Positions 1 to 5,252 of a stretch of DNA of 6,489 nucleotides are shown here, in pieces. The notes under the pieces were generated by a model. That model did not search any database. It saw only the letters and a list, made by a program, of their open reading frames with translations, and was not told the DNA's origin. How positions within the stretch are numbered: position 1 is the first letter of the stretch; each line of letters opens with the position of its first letter. The stretch covers positions 1 to 6,489 of the forward strand of contig QIJB01000076.1 in assembly GCA_003231675.1 (NCBI GenBank), read 5' to 3'. This DNA is from Candidatus Campbelliibacteriota bacterium. Lineage in GTDB: Bacteria; Patescibacteriota; Minisyncoccia; UBA9983. The translations under genes and the position numbers were made by a program.

Positions 1-3
1 AAA

Positions 4-9
4 TATGAT
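4..9 (+). promoter_or_regulatory. Putative -10 box upstream of the Mur ligase gene
   Basis: A TATGAT hexamer lies only 3 nt before the ATG at 13 and 12 nt before the ATG at 22. The same box appears before the glycosyltransferase gene at 1878-1883, which supports it as a -10 element. If transcription starts about 7 nt after the box, the ATG at 13 would lie upstream of or at the start site, favouring a nearly leaderless message that begins translation at 22. No -35 can be judged because the window begins here. Confidence 0.4.
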
Positions 10-12
10 AAA

Positions 13-1341
13 ATGTTAATTATGAAGCTAAACTTGGAAACATTTTTAAGGCTTGGGAGGAAGGTTATTCCAAAAAGACTTTTCAAAATGGCGCAGCCGA
101 TTTATCATTGGTTGCTCTCTTTTTTGGCGGCTATGGTTTATCGTTTCCCGTCGCGGAAAATTTTTATCGTGGGCGTCACCGGAACGAAAGGAAAAACAAC
201 AACGATTGAAATAATCAACGCCATTCTTGAAGAGGCGGGATATAAAACAGCTCTTACTTCTTCCTTGCGCTTCAAAATCGGGAAGATGAGCGAAAAAAAT
301 GAGCGAAAAATGACCATGCCGGGAAGATTTTTTATGCAAAGGTTTTTGCGAAAAGCGGTAAAGGGGAAATGCCAATACGCGATTCTGGAATTAAGCTCCG
401 AAGGAACTGTTCAATTCAGGCACAAATTCATTCGCTTTAACGCCCTTATATTCACAAATCTCGCTCCGGAACACATTGAATCGCACGGCTCGTTTGAAAA
501 ATATCGCGAGGCGAAATTGAAATTCTTCAAGGCGCTGGAAAAATCCTCCGTCAAAAGAAAAATTCTCATCGTAAATGAAGATGACCCAAACGCCTCTTTC
601 TTTTTAAATTTTAATATTGATGAAAAAATAAAATACGGACGGAAAGATGTTTCCTCTTTCGCTCTCAAGAGAAACGGAATGAACTTTGTGATGGATGGCG
701 AGAATATCACTCCCAAATTGTCCGGAGAATTCAATCTGTATAATATTCTGGCGGCAATCGCTTTCGTCAAATCGCAAAACATCGGGATGGACACGGCGAA
801 ATCGGCAATTGAAAAATTCTCTGGCATTGAAGGGAGGATGGAAAAAATAGAACTTGAACGGACGGACCCGCTCCATGACAAACAGGAATTCAATGTAATC
901 GTGGATTACGCCCATACTCCCGATTCATTGGAAAAAGTTTACGAAACATTTCAAACCTCGCGAAAAATTTGTGTAATCGGTTCGGCGGGAGGCGGGAGAG
1001 ATAAATGGAAGCGTCCCGAACTTGGCAAGATAGCCTCAAAGCATTGCGATCATATAATCATCACCAACGAAGACCCCTATGATGAAGACCCCGAAGAAAT
1101 AGCGGATGAAATAGCCAAAGGAATTGACCGCCCGGTTTATGAAAAAATAATGGACAGGCGCGAAGCGATTGCCAAGGCGATTGCGCTCGCAAAAACCGGC
1201 GACACAGTCATTATAACCGGCAAAGGAGCCGAACCGTGGATGATGGGGCCTAAGGGAACAAAAATAAAATGGGACGACCGCGAAACCGCGCGAGAAGAGC
1301 TGAGAAAAATAATACAGACAAAGCAAAATGTCCAAGCATAG
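13..1341 (+). CDS. murE: Mur ligase family protein (MurE-like UDP-N-acetylmuramyl peptide synthetase)
   Basis: This is a cytoplasmic ATP-dependent ligase of the Mur family, probably adding the third amino acid to the UDP-MurNAc-dipeptide peptidoglycan precursor. Seen in the 442-residue product: P-loop GVTGTKGKTTT (54-64), ELSSEG (126-131), HIESHG (154-159), YREAK whose Lys168 matches the carbamoylated lysine of MurE, DYAHTPDSLE (298-307), GGGRDKWKRP (326-335) and GKGAE (403-407). The central ATPase and C-terminal ligand domains are therefore complete. The N-terminal uridine-binding domain of classical MurE (about 100 residues) is absent. About 50 residues with a hydrophobic stretch (31-44) stand in its place. 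The DNPR motif that selects meso-diaminopimelate in many MurE proteins reads EDPY here (353-356), so the added amino acid cannot be predicted. Start: ATG at 13 or ATG at 22 (MKLNLETF); neither has a Shine-Dalgarno, and the -10 box at 4-9 favours 22. The end overlaps the next gene by 14 bp. Family assignment is strong; exact MurE activity is inferred. Confidence 0.85.
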   Translation: MLIMKLNLETFLRLGRKVIPKRLFKMAQPIYHWLLSFLAAMVYRFPSRKIFIVGVTGTKGKTTTIEIINAILEEAGYKTALTSSLRFKIGKMSEKNERKMTMPGRFFMQRFLRKAVKGKCQYAILELSSEGTVQFRHKFIRFNALIFTNLAPEHIESHGSFEKYREAKLKFFKALEKSSVKRKILIVNEDDPNASFFLNFNIDEKIKYGRKDVSSFALKRNGMNFVMDGENITPKLSGEFNLYNILAAIAFVKSQNIGMDTAKSAIEKFSGIEGRMEKIELERTDPLHDKQEFNVIVDYAHTPDSLEKVYETFQTSRKICVIGSAGGGRDKWKRPELGKIASKHCDHIIITNEDPYDEDPEEIADEIAKGIDRPVYEKIMDRREAIAKAIALAKTGDTVIITGKGAEPWMMGPKGTKIKWDDRETAREELRKIIQTKQNVQA

Positions 1342-1882
1342 GATTTTTATCGCCATAGACATTCCCGACGAGTTGAAAAAACTCTCCGAGACGCTCTTAA
1401 AGGATTTTCAAACGAATGTCCCGATTAAAAAAACAAAGGAAGAAGATGTGCATATTACGATTGTTTTTTGCGGAGATTTAAACGACAAAGAATTGGAAGA
1501 AGTTGAAAAGACCGCGGAAGAAACAGCTAATCGGACTAAAAAATTTCAATTGACTCCAAAGGGGATTGTCTTTGCGCCTCCGCATAGAAAAACAAAAAGA
1601 ATGGTCTGGCTTACTTTTAAAGATTCTCCCGAATTCTCGGCACTGAGTGAAAAATTCTCGTCCTTTGCCGACAAAAAGATGAAAGGTGTTTTTCCTCACG
1701 CAACCCTCGTCCGCTTCAATAGTCTCCATTATCAAAACCTCAAAAAATTGATTCCAGAAGAGGGTATCAGTCTGGAGAGCGAAGCCCGCCCGTTCTCAGT
1801 TGAACGAATAAACATAATGGAAAGCATCTTGTCCAAGGAAGGACCGCGATACAAGGTGTTGAAAACATTTAAATTGGTATGA
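1328..1882 (+). CDS. thpR: RNA 2',3'-cyclic phosphodiesterase / 2'-5' RNA ligase (2H family)
   Basis: A 2H phosphoesterase of the LigT/ThpR family. Known members hydrolyse RNA 2',3'-cyclic phosphates to 2'-phosphates and can join tRNA halves through 2'-5' bonds; they act in the cytosol. The 184-residue length is typical. The N-terminus RIFIAIDIP is the usual first strand of the family. The two catalytic H-x-T-x motifs are HITI (42-45) and HATL followed by VRF (124-130). The C-terminal signature is the ESILSKEGPRYKVL segment (165-178). The ATG lies inside the end of the Mur ligase gene (14-bp overlap in another frame) with no Shine-Dalgarno, so translation is probably coupled to the upstream gene. 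The stop codon lies inside the promoter of the next gene. Family confidence is high; the physiological substrate is unknown, as for most relatives. Confidence 0.9.
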   Translation: MSKHRIFIAIDIPDELKKLSETLLKDFQTNVPIKKTKEEDVHITIVFCGDLNDKELEEVEKTAEETANRTKKFQLTPKGIVFAPPHRKTKRMVWLTFKDSPEFSALSEKFSSFADKKMKGVFPHATLVRFNSLHYQNLKKLIPEEGISLESEARPFSVERINIMESILSKEGPRYKVLKTFKLV

Positions 1883-1888
1883 TACAAT
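1859..1888 (+). promoter_or_regulatory. Promoter of the glycosyltransferase gene
   Basis: There are two overlapping readings. One is an extended -10, TGGTATGAT, at 1875-1883. The other is TTGAAA at 1859-1864, an 18-nt spacer, and TACAAT at 1883-1888. The box overlaps the thpR stop codon and leaves only 6-11 nt to the ATG at 1895, which has no Shine-Dalgarno. The message is therefore likely leaderless or has a very short leader. The glycosyltransferase-thiI pair could be transcribed independently of the two genes before it. Confidence 0.5.
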
Positions 1889-1894
1889 AAACAA

Positions 1895-3052
1895 ATGAAA
1901 GCGGACATTATTGTGGGAATCCCCTCATATAAGGAAAGCGGGAATATCGCCTTCGTCTCAAAACAAGTGGACAAAGGGCTTCTTAAGTTTTTTCCGAATA
2001 AAAAATGCCTCATTGTTAACGTTGACAATGATTCCCCAGACGGCACAAAGGAAGCTTTCCTCGGCGCCGAAACGATTACTCACAAAATATACATTTCCAC
2101 GCCTCGCGGAGTAAAAGGCAAGGGAAGGAATTTTCACAATCTTTTTAAGTTGAGCGAAAAAGTCGGGGCGAAAAAAGTGATGGTGGTGGACGCCGACCTT
2201 AAGAGCATTACCCCCGAGTGGGTAAATTGCTTTTTGTCGCCTCTTGGCAAGCAAAAAATGGATTTTGTTTTCCCTTATTATAATCGCCACCCCTATGACG
2301 GAACCATCACTAATCATATTTGTTACCCCTTGATTTATGGGCTTCTCGGAAAAGACATTCGCCAACCAATCGGGGGCGACTTTTCTTTCAGTTCAAAATT
2401 GGAACGATACTGGATGAAAAAGAGGTGGAATGAACAAATCAGAAATTACGGCATAGATATTTTTATGACATTGAACGCCATTTTGGGAAATTTTAAAATA
2501 GGAAGAGCTGACCTGGGAGCCAAAATCCACAAACCGAGCGCACCGAAACTGGACTTGATGTTCAGCCAAGTCGTGTACACAATCTTTAAGATTCTTCTTG
2601 ACAATAAAAAGGCGTGGCAGAAAAAAATGAAAAAACCTTCGGCGATACGGCCATCCTCGCGCGCGGGGATTAAAATAAAATCAATCCCTCCCGCGCCCGC
2701 CGGCATCAATCCGAATGCCATTAAAAAAACGAGTTCTCTTTTGTTTGAAAAAAATAAAAAAATACTCAAAAAACAACTGCGGAAAGAAACATACCAAAAA
2801 CTTGAAGAAATGTATAAAAATGGAAAAATCTTCATAAACGGCGAGCTTTGGGCGGAAATCGTCTATGAGCTCCTTGAGCGTTTCGGAAAGACAAGATGTA
2901 ACCCTGAGCTCATAGAAGCGTTAAAACCTCTATATTTCGGAAGAATCTTCTCCTTTTTAAAAGAGACCCGGGGTATTCCCTTTAAAGAAACGGAGCAGTT
3001 GATAAAAAAACAGGCCATGACATTTTTTAAAAAAAGATCTTATTTTTTATGA
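1895..3052 (+). CDS. GT-A glycosyltransferase, mannosylglycerate / glucosyl-3-phosphoglycerate synthase-like
   Basis: The 385-residue product has a GT-A nucleotide-sugar fold: IVGIPSYKESGNI (6-18), VDNDSPDGT (43-51) and the metal-binding DAD motif (99-101) in VVDADLKSITPEWV. It continues with R131/D135/T139 in the stretch YNRHPYDGTIT, QPIGGD (157-162), YGIDIFMT (185-192) and His212 in KIHKPSAP. This order matches GT78 mannosylglycerate synthase and GT81 glucosyl-3-phosphoglycerate synthase. Those enzymes move a sugar from a GDP- or NDP-sugar to D-glycerate or 3-phosphoglycerate to make charged compatible solutes. Length and an all-helical C-terminal part (about 280-385, including NGELWAEIVYELLERF) fit the GT78 enzyme (about 397 residues, from memory) better than the shorter GpgS proteins. 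Residues 240-280 are Lys/Pro-rich and probably a loop. No transmembrane helix is seen, so it is likely cytosolic. Its own promoter lies just upstream, and its stop overlaps the thiI start (ATGA). Sugar donor and acceptor are inferred; an unrelated GT2 role is possible. Confidence 0.75.
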   Translation: MKADIIVGIPSYKESGNIAFVSKQVDKGLLKFFPNKKCLIVNVDNDSPDGTKEAFLGAETITHKIYISTPRGVKGKGRNFHNLFKLSEKVGAKKVMVVDADLKSITPEWVNCFLSPLGKQKMDFVFPYYNRHPYDGTITNHICYPLIYGLLGKDIRQPIGGDFSFSSKLERYWMKKRWNEQIRNYGIDIFMTLNAILGNFKIGRADLGAKIHKPSAPKLDLMFSQVVYTIFKILLDNKKAWQKKMKKPSAIRPSSRAGIKIKSIPPAPAGINPNAIKKTSSLLFEKNKKILKKQLRKETYQKLEEMYKNGKIFINGELWAEIVYELLERFGKTRCNPELIEALKPLYFGRIFSFLKETRGIPFKETEQLIKKQAMTFFKKRSYFL

Positions 3053-4254
3053 AGACTGAATTTATCATCTGTCATTATGACGAAATAGGGCTGAAAGGAA
3101 AAAATAGAAAGTTCTTTGAAAAAAAACTTATAGAAAATATTAAGGAAGCCTTTAAAAAGAATGTCCCGGAATTTTCTCCCGAGATAAAGAGAATTTCCGG
3201 GAGAATTATAGTTGAATTTTCAGAAAGCGAAAAGAGAGAAAAAATAACTGAAACAATGAAAAATATTTTCGGTCTCGCTCATTTTTCCTTCGCTATCAAT
3301 TGCGAACAAAAAATGGACACCATTGAAAAAACGGCGCTAAAAATTTTGTCCGAAAAAAAATTCGAGACATTCAGAATTTCCGCGCAAAGATCTGAAAAAG
3401 GTTTTCCTTTGACGTCTCCGGAGATAAACGCAAAAGTTGGAGAACATATTTTAAAGCATATTGGAAAAGAACCAGAGATTGATAATCAAAAAAGACCCGC
3501 TATAAAGGTGAATCTTAAAAACCCCGAGGTAACTCTTTTTATTGAGATAGCGGAAAAATACGCCTTTTTATATTCCCAGAAAGAAAAAGGGCAAGGAGGG
3601 CTGCCATTGGGCTCAAGCGGAAAAGTTGTTTCTCTTCTCTCGGGCGGAATTGATTCTCCCGTCGCTTCTTTTTACATAATGAGGAGGGGTGCCAGGGCGA
3701 TATTCGTCCATTTTCATTCTCTTCCGTACACATCGCCGGCATCCGTTGAAAAAATCAGAGAACTCGTCAATATCCTAAATAAATTTCAAGTTCAATCAAA
3801 GCTCTATCTTGTCCCCCTCATTGATATTCAAAAACAAATAATGATGAAGGCTCCTCAAAAGCTGCGAATAATCCTCTATCGCCGTTTTATGATGAAAATC
3901 GCCGAAAGGATAGCGGGCTCGGAAAGAGCGTCGGCCCTTGTCACGGGTGATTCCTTGGGGCAGGTCGCGTCCCAAACTCTGGAAAATATGGCAGCCATTG
4001 AAGAAAACATAAAAATTCCCGTCCTGCGGCCGCTTATCGGTTTTGATAAAAAAGAAATAACCTCCAAAGCGGAAGAAATCGGAACTTACAAAACTTCCAT
4101 TCTTCCTCACGAAGACTGTTGTTCTCTTTTTATGCCCGAGCATCCGGAAACGAAAGCCAAACTTGAAGAGGTTGAGGCCGCGGAGAGAGAGCTTGAAGTT
4201 GAAAACCTTATCACGGAGGCGATTAAAGAAACAACTGTTGAAAATATAAACTGA
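3049..4254 (+). CDS. thiI: tRNA 4-thiouridine sulfurtransferase ThiI (no rhodanese domain)
   Basis: ThiI adenylates uridine 8 of tRNA and receives sulfur from a cysteine desulfurase to make s4U, a near-UV sensor; some homologues also serve thiazole synthesis. The 401-residue product begins with a ferredoxin-like region and a THUMP domain (about 1-170; IICHYDEIGLKGKNR at 6-20). It continues with GQGGLPLGSSGKV (181-193), the PP-loop SGGIDSP (198-204) and TGDSLGQVASQTLENM (299-314). HEDCCSLFMPEHP (354-366) carries two adjacent cysteines. It ends near residue 400 like the Bacillus protein and lacks the C-terminal rhodanese domain that carries the persulfide cysteine in E. coli ThiI (about 480 residues). 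Sulfur must therefore come directly from a desulfurase, and none is in this window. The start overlaps the preceding gene by 4 bp with no Shine-Dalgarno, implying translational coupling. A terminator follows within 30 bp. Confidence 0.95.
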   Translation: MKTEFIICHYDEIGLKGKNRKFFEKKLIENIKEAFKKNVPEFSPEIKRISGRIIVEFSESEKREKITETMKNIFGLAHFSFAINCEQKMDTIEKTALKILSEKKFETFRISAQRSEKGFPLTSPEINAKVGEHILKHIGKEPEIDNQKRPAIKVNLKNPEVTLFIEIAEKYAFLYSQKEKGQGGLPLGSSGKVVSLLSGGIDSPVASFYIMRRGARAIFVHFHSLPYTSPASVEKIRELVNILNKFQVQSKLYLVPLIDIQKQIMMKAPQKLRIILYRRFMMKIAERIAGSERASALVTGDSLGQVASQTLENMAAIEENIKIPVLRPLIGFDKKEITSKAEEIGTYKTSILPHEDCCSLFMPEHPETKAKLEEVEAAERELEVENLITEAIKETTVENIN

Positions 4255-4279
4255 CAAAAAAAATTCGGCTTCCAAAGAA

Positions 4280-4309
4280 AAAACCGTCCTGAAATTTCAG
4301 GACGGTTTT
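4280..4309. terminator. Bidirectional intrinsic terminator (30-bp perfect palindrome)
   Basis: The sequence from 4280 to 4309 is a perfect palindrome centred between 4294 and 4295, with arm AAAACCGTCCTGAAA and its exact complement. On the plus strand the stem is followed by TTTTGCTTT, ending the thiI message. On the minus strand it is followed by TTTTTTCTTT, ending the small-gene operon whose last stop codon is only 3 nt away. It therefore separates two convergent units. Confidence 0.9.
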
Positions 4310-4312
4310 GCT

Positions 4313-4537
4313 TTATTCGTTGTGAAAAGTATGGACCTCTTTTGAGCCTGCGAGGTCTACTTTTCTGATTATGATCTCGAATTTTCCATCCAAGTTCCAA
4401 GACTTTAAAACTGTAGCCTTGGGCGGGGACGCCACAGTTATACTAAAACCGTGGCCCTGCCGAAACAAAAAATCCACCTTATATTCGCCCGCCGCGCGGA
4501 AGACGAATATAAAACGACGCCGTAGAGGGAATATCAT
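4313..4537 (-). CDS. Small protein of unknown function (about 74 aa), last gene of the minus-strand operon
   Basis: I do not recognise this protein. It starts with a basic and aromatic N-terminus (MIFPLRRRFIFVF), followed by what looks like mostly beta strands (EYKVDFLF, GFSITVA, KFEIIIRKVDL). It contains no cysteine and no convincing membrane segment. I chose the ATG at 4537 because a strong GGAGGTGAT (4556-4548) lies 10 nt before it. The longer reading from a GTG at 4558 would place the start codon over that same Shine-Dalgarno and leave no ribosome site, although it would add seven residues. The spacing to the ATG is longer than usual. A 13-bp hairpin (4563-4596) separates this gene from the coupled small ORF before it. 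The stop codon abuts the bidirectional terminator. Strong SD, terminator and operon position support a real gene. Confidence 0.7.
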   Translation of the reverse strand: MIFPLRRRFIFVFRAAGEYKVDFLFRQGHGFSITVASPPKATVLKSWNLDGKFEIIIRKVDLAGSKEVHTFHNE

Positions 4538-4547
4538 CTTTAGCGAT

Positions 4548-4556
4548 ATCACCTCC
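4548..4556 (-). promoter_or_regulatory. Ribosome binding site deciding the start of the last operon gene
   Basis: GGAGGTGAT reads on the minus strand from 4556 to 4548, matching nine bases of the usual anti-Shine-Dalgarno complement. The nearest downstream ATG is at 4537. A GTG at 4558 overlaps the site and so cannot use it. The gap of 14 nt from GGAGG to ATG is long, which may lower translation or depend on local folding. Confidence 0.6.
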
Positions 4557-4562
4557 ACGGTA

Positions 4563-4596
4563 TTGTTAAGGAAGAGATGCTTTTCTTCCTTAACAA
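4563..4596 (-). repeat. 13-bp perfect inverted repeat (intergenic hairpin)
   Basis: The arms TTGTTAAGGAAGA (4563-4575) and TCTTCCTTAACAA (4584-4596) are exact complements around an 8-nt loop. The hairpin lies between the stop of the 22-codon ORF and the Shine-Dalgarno of the last gene. No T-run follows it on either strand, so it is unlikely to be a terminator. A processing or mRNA-stability element, or a structure controlling the following ribosome site, is more plausible. Confidence 0.7.
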
Positions 4597-4665
4597 CTAA
4601 TCCTGTCTTTTGGGGTCTCCACGAACACGACCCCTTAAAAAAACTCCCAATGAAGTCTTTTTCAT
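4597..4665 (-). CDS. Translationally coupled 22-residue basic peptide
   Basis: This is a small ORF of 22 codons beginning MKKTSLGVFLRGRVRG and ending DPKRQD, with a net charge near +5 and no cysteine. Its ATG shares one base with the TGA stop of the upstream zinc-knuckle gene (TGATG). AAGGAGG ends exactly 5 nt before the ATG, an ideal ribosome site. That Shine-Dalgarno is formed by the AGG-AGG Arg-Arg codons near the end of the upstream gene. Overlap plus optimal SD argue strongly for translation, although the peptide is unrecognised and too short for composition tests. A GC-rich 6-bp hairpin (GGGGTC with GACCCC, 4612-4634) lies within the coding sequence. Alternatively, translation here may serve mainly to deliver ribosomes to, or remodel the hairpin before, the next gene. 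Confidence 0.6.
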   Translation of the reverse strand: MKKTSLGVFLRGRVRGDPKRQD

Positions 4666-4955
4666 CACTGCCTCCTTAATTGTTGAACTGGGGTTACTTG
4701 CACGTACCCATTCTTGTCAAAGACAATTTCTTTTCCGCAGTACGGGCAGATGATTCTCTTGTCGGCGAACTTTTTTCGGGGAGTTGCCAGCTCAATCGGG
4801 CCATCACAACCCGCTCTCCCATGAATAATCCTTTCAAAACCCACAAGGCCGGTTTTGCCGGGTATGTATGTCTTGTCAAAGTTATATGAATTTTCCAGGC
4901 GGCTACTGCCGTCTGGCCAAATCAACCCAACGGTCCAGACCCTACTGCTTGCCAT
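4665..4955 (-). CDS. Small protein with CPYC zinc-ribbon-like knuckle, unknown function
   Basis: I do not recognise the family. The 96-residue product holds CPYCGKEIVF (70-79), a typical C-x2-C zinc knuckle in a ribbon hairpin. His45 and Cys50 (HGRAGC) lie upstream and could complete a four-ligand site with Cys70 and Cys73. The N-terminus (WTVGLIWPDGSSRLENSYNF) looks beta-rich and is neither a signal peptide nor a membrane segment, so it is likely cytosolic. The start is secure: AAGGAGGT lies at 4968-4961, with 5 nt to the ATG. The C-terminus ends LRRQ, and the two AGG Arg codons there form the Shine-Dalgarno of the next ORF. It is the second gene of the minus-strand operon, 21 nt after the 24-residue membrane peptide. 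A nucleic-acid or protein-binding role would be usual for a small zinc ribbon, but this is inference. Confidence 0.8.
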   Translation of the reverse strand: MASSRVWTVGLIWPDGSSRLENSYNFDKTYIPGKTGLVGFERIIHGRAGCDGPIELATPRKKFADKRIICPYCGKEIVFDKNGYVQVTPVQQLRRQ

Positions 4956-4976
4956 ACCTTACCTCCTTTTTTTTCT

Positions 4977-5051
4977 TTAAAGTATCCACAGTATGACCGC
5001 AGTCATCACTGCGGAGAAAACAATAAAGCTTATAAAATCTCTGAATTTCAT
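4977..5051 (-). CDS. 24-residue single-pass membrane peptide
   Basis: This 24-codon ORF was found by reading the minus strand upstream of the zinc-knuckle gene. The peptide begins MKFRDF and continues as an unbroken hydrophobic stretch, ISFIVFSAVMTAVILWIL, to its C-terminus. It is therefore probably one transmembrane helix with a short positively charged N-terminus kept inside the cell. GAAGGAGG (5064-5057) lies 5 nt before the ATG, a near-ideal ribosome site. It is the first ORF after the leader and its terminator-like hairpin, and the next gene follows after 21 nt. I do not recognise it. Short membrane peptides of this type often modulate a larger membrane protein or act as toxins, but nothing here decides between these. 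Confidence 0.7.
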   Translation of the reverse strand: MKFRDFISFIVFSAVMTAVILWIL

Positions 5052-5252
5052 AAGTGCCTCCTTCTCTGATTAAATTTTTAAAGAACGCCCGGAAAAAATA
5101 AAATACTCCTTCCGGGAAGGAGATTGATTGGATAAGATATTGAATTTGGTGTTTAGCGCCACGAGAGAATCAAATCAACCCCCTTCTCAAAAGAAGTGGT
5201 TATGTCGCAACAATAACATTTTTTTATTCGGTTGGCTGTGATTTGTTCCATT
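5052..5252 (-). promoter_or_regulatory. Structured 5' leader of the small-gene operon (about 200 nt)
   Basis: The stretch between the predicted transcription start (near 5252) and the first ATG is unusually long for this window. On the minus strand it contains a small hairpin (CTTCT, loop TTTG, AGAAG; 5196-5183). A possible long-range stem pairs GGTTGATT (5180-5173) with AATCAATC (5129-5122) through eight pairs including one G-U. A terminator-like hairpin follows directly (5122-5106). I recognise no known riboswitch class. A 10-codon ATG frame (5219-5187) lacks a Shine-Dalgarno. Confidence 0.5.
5093..5122 (-). terminator. Leader attenuator: intrinsic-terminator-like hairpin
   Basis: On the minus strand CTCCTTCC (5122-5115), one C, then GGAAGGAG (5113-5106) forms a GC-rich stem of up to eight pairs, realistically with a small loop. 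It is followed immediately by the T-rich tract TATTTTATTTTTT (5105-5093). It lies between the promoter and the first ORF, so it would stop transcription before the operon unless disrupted. The 5' arm is also complementary to the first Shine-Dalgarno (GAAGGAG at 5064-5058). On the plus strand no T-tract follows. Confidence 0.65.

Noticed and set aside
4538..4558. GTG start at 4558 extending the last operon gene by seven residues
   Set aside because: The GTG overlaps the GGAGGTGAT Shine-Dalgarno itself, so that site can only serve the ATG at 4537.
4612..4634. GGGGTC/GACCCC hairpin as a terminator
   Set aside because: On the minus strand it is followed by an A-run and on the plus strand by TTAAAA, and it lies inside the 22-codon ORF.
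4371..4679. 102-codon open frame on the plus strand
   Set aside because: It lies antisense to two minus-strand genes with good ribosome sites, has no Shine-Dalgarno or promoter of its own, and encodes a low-complexity basic product.
4680..4889. 69-codon open frame on the plus strand
   Set aside because: It is fully antisense to the zinc-knuckle gene, whose start and ribosome site are far better supported.
5187..5219. 10-codon ATG frame in the operon leader as a gene
   Set aside because: No ribosome site precedes it, unlike all other ORFs of the operon; kept only as a speculative leader peptide in the findings.
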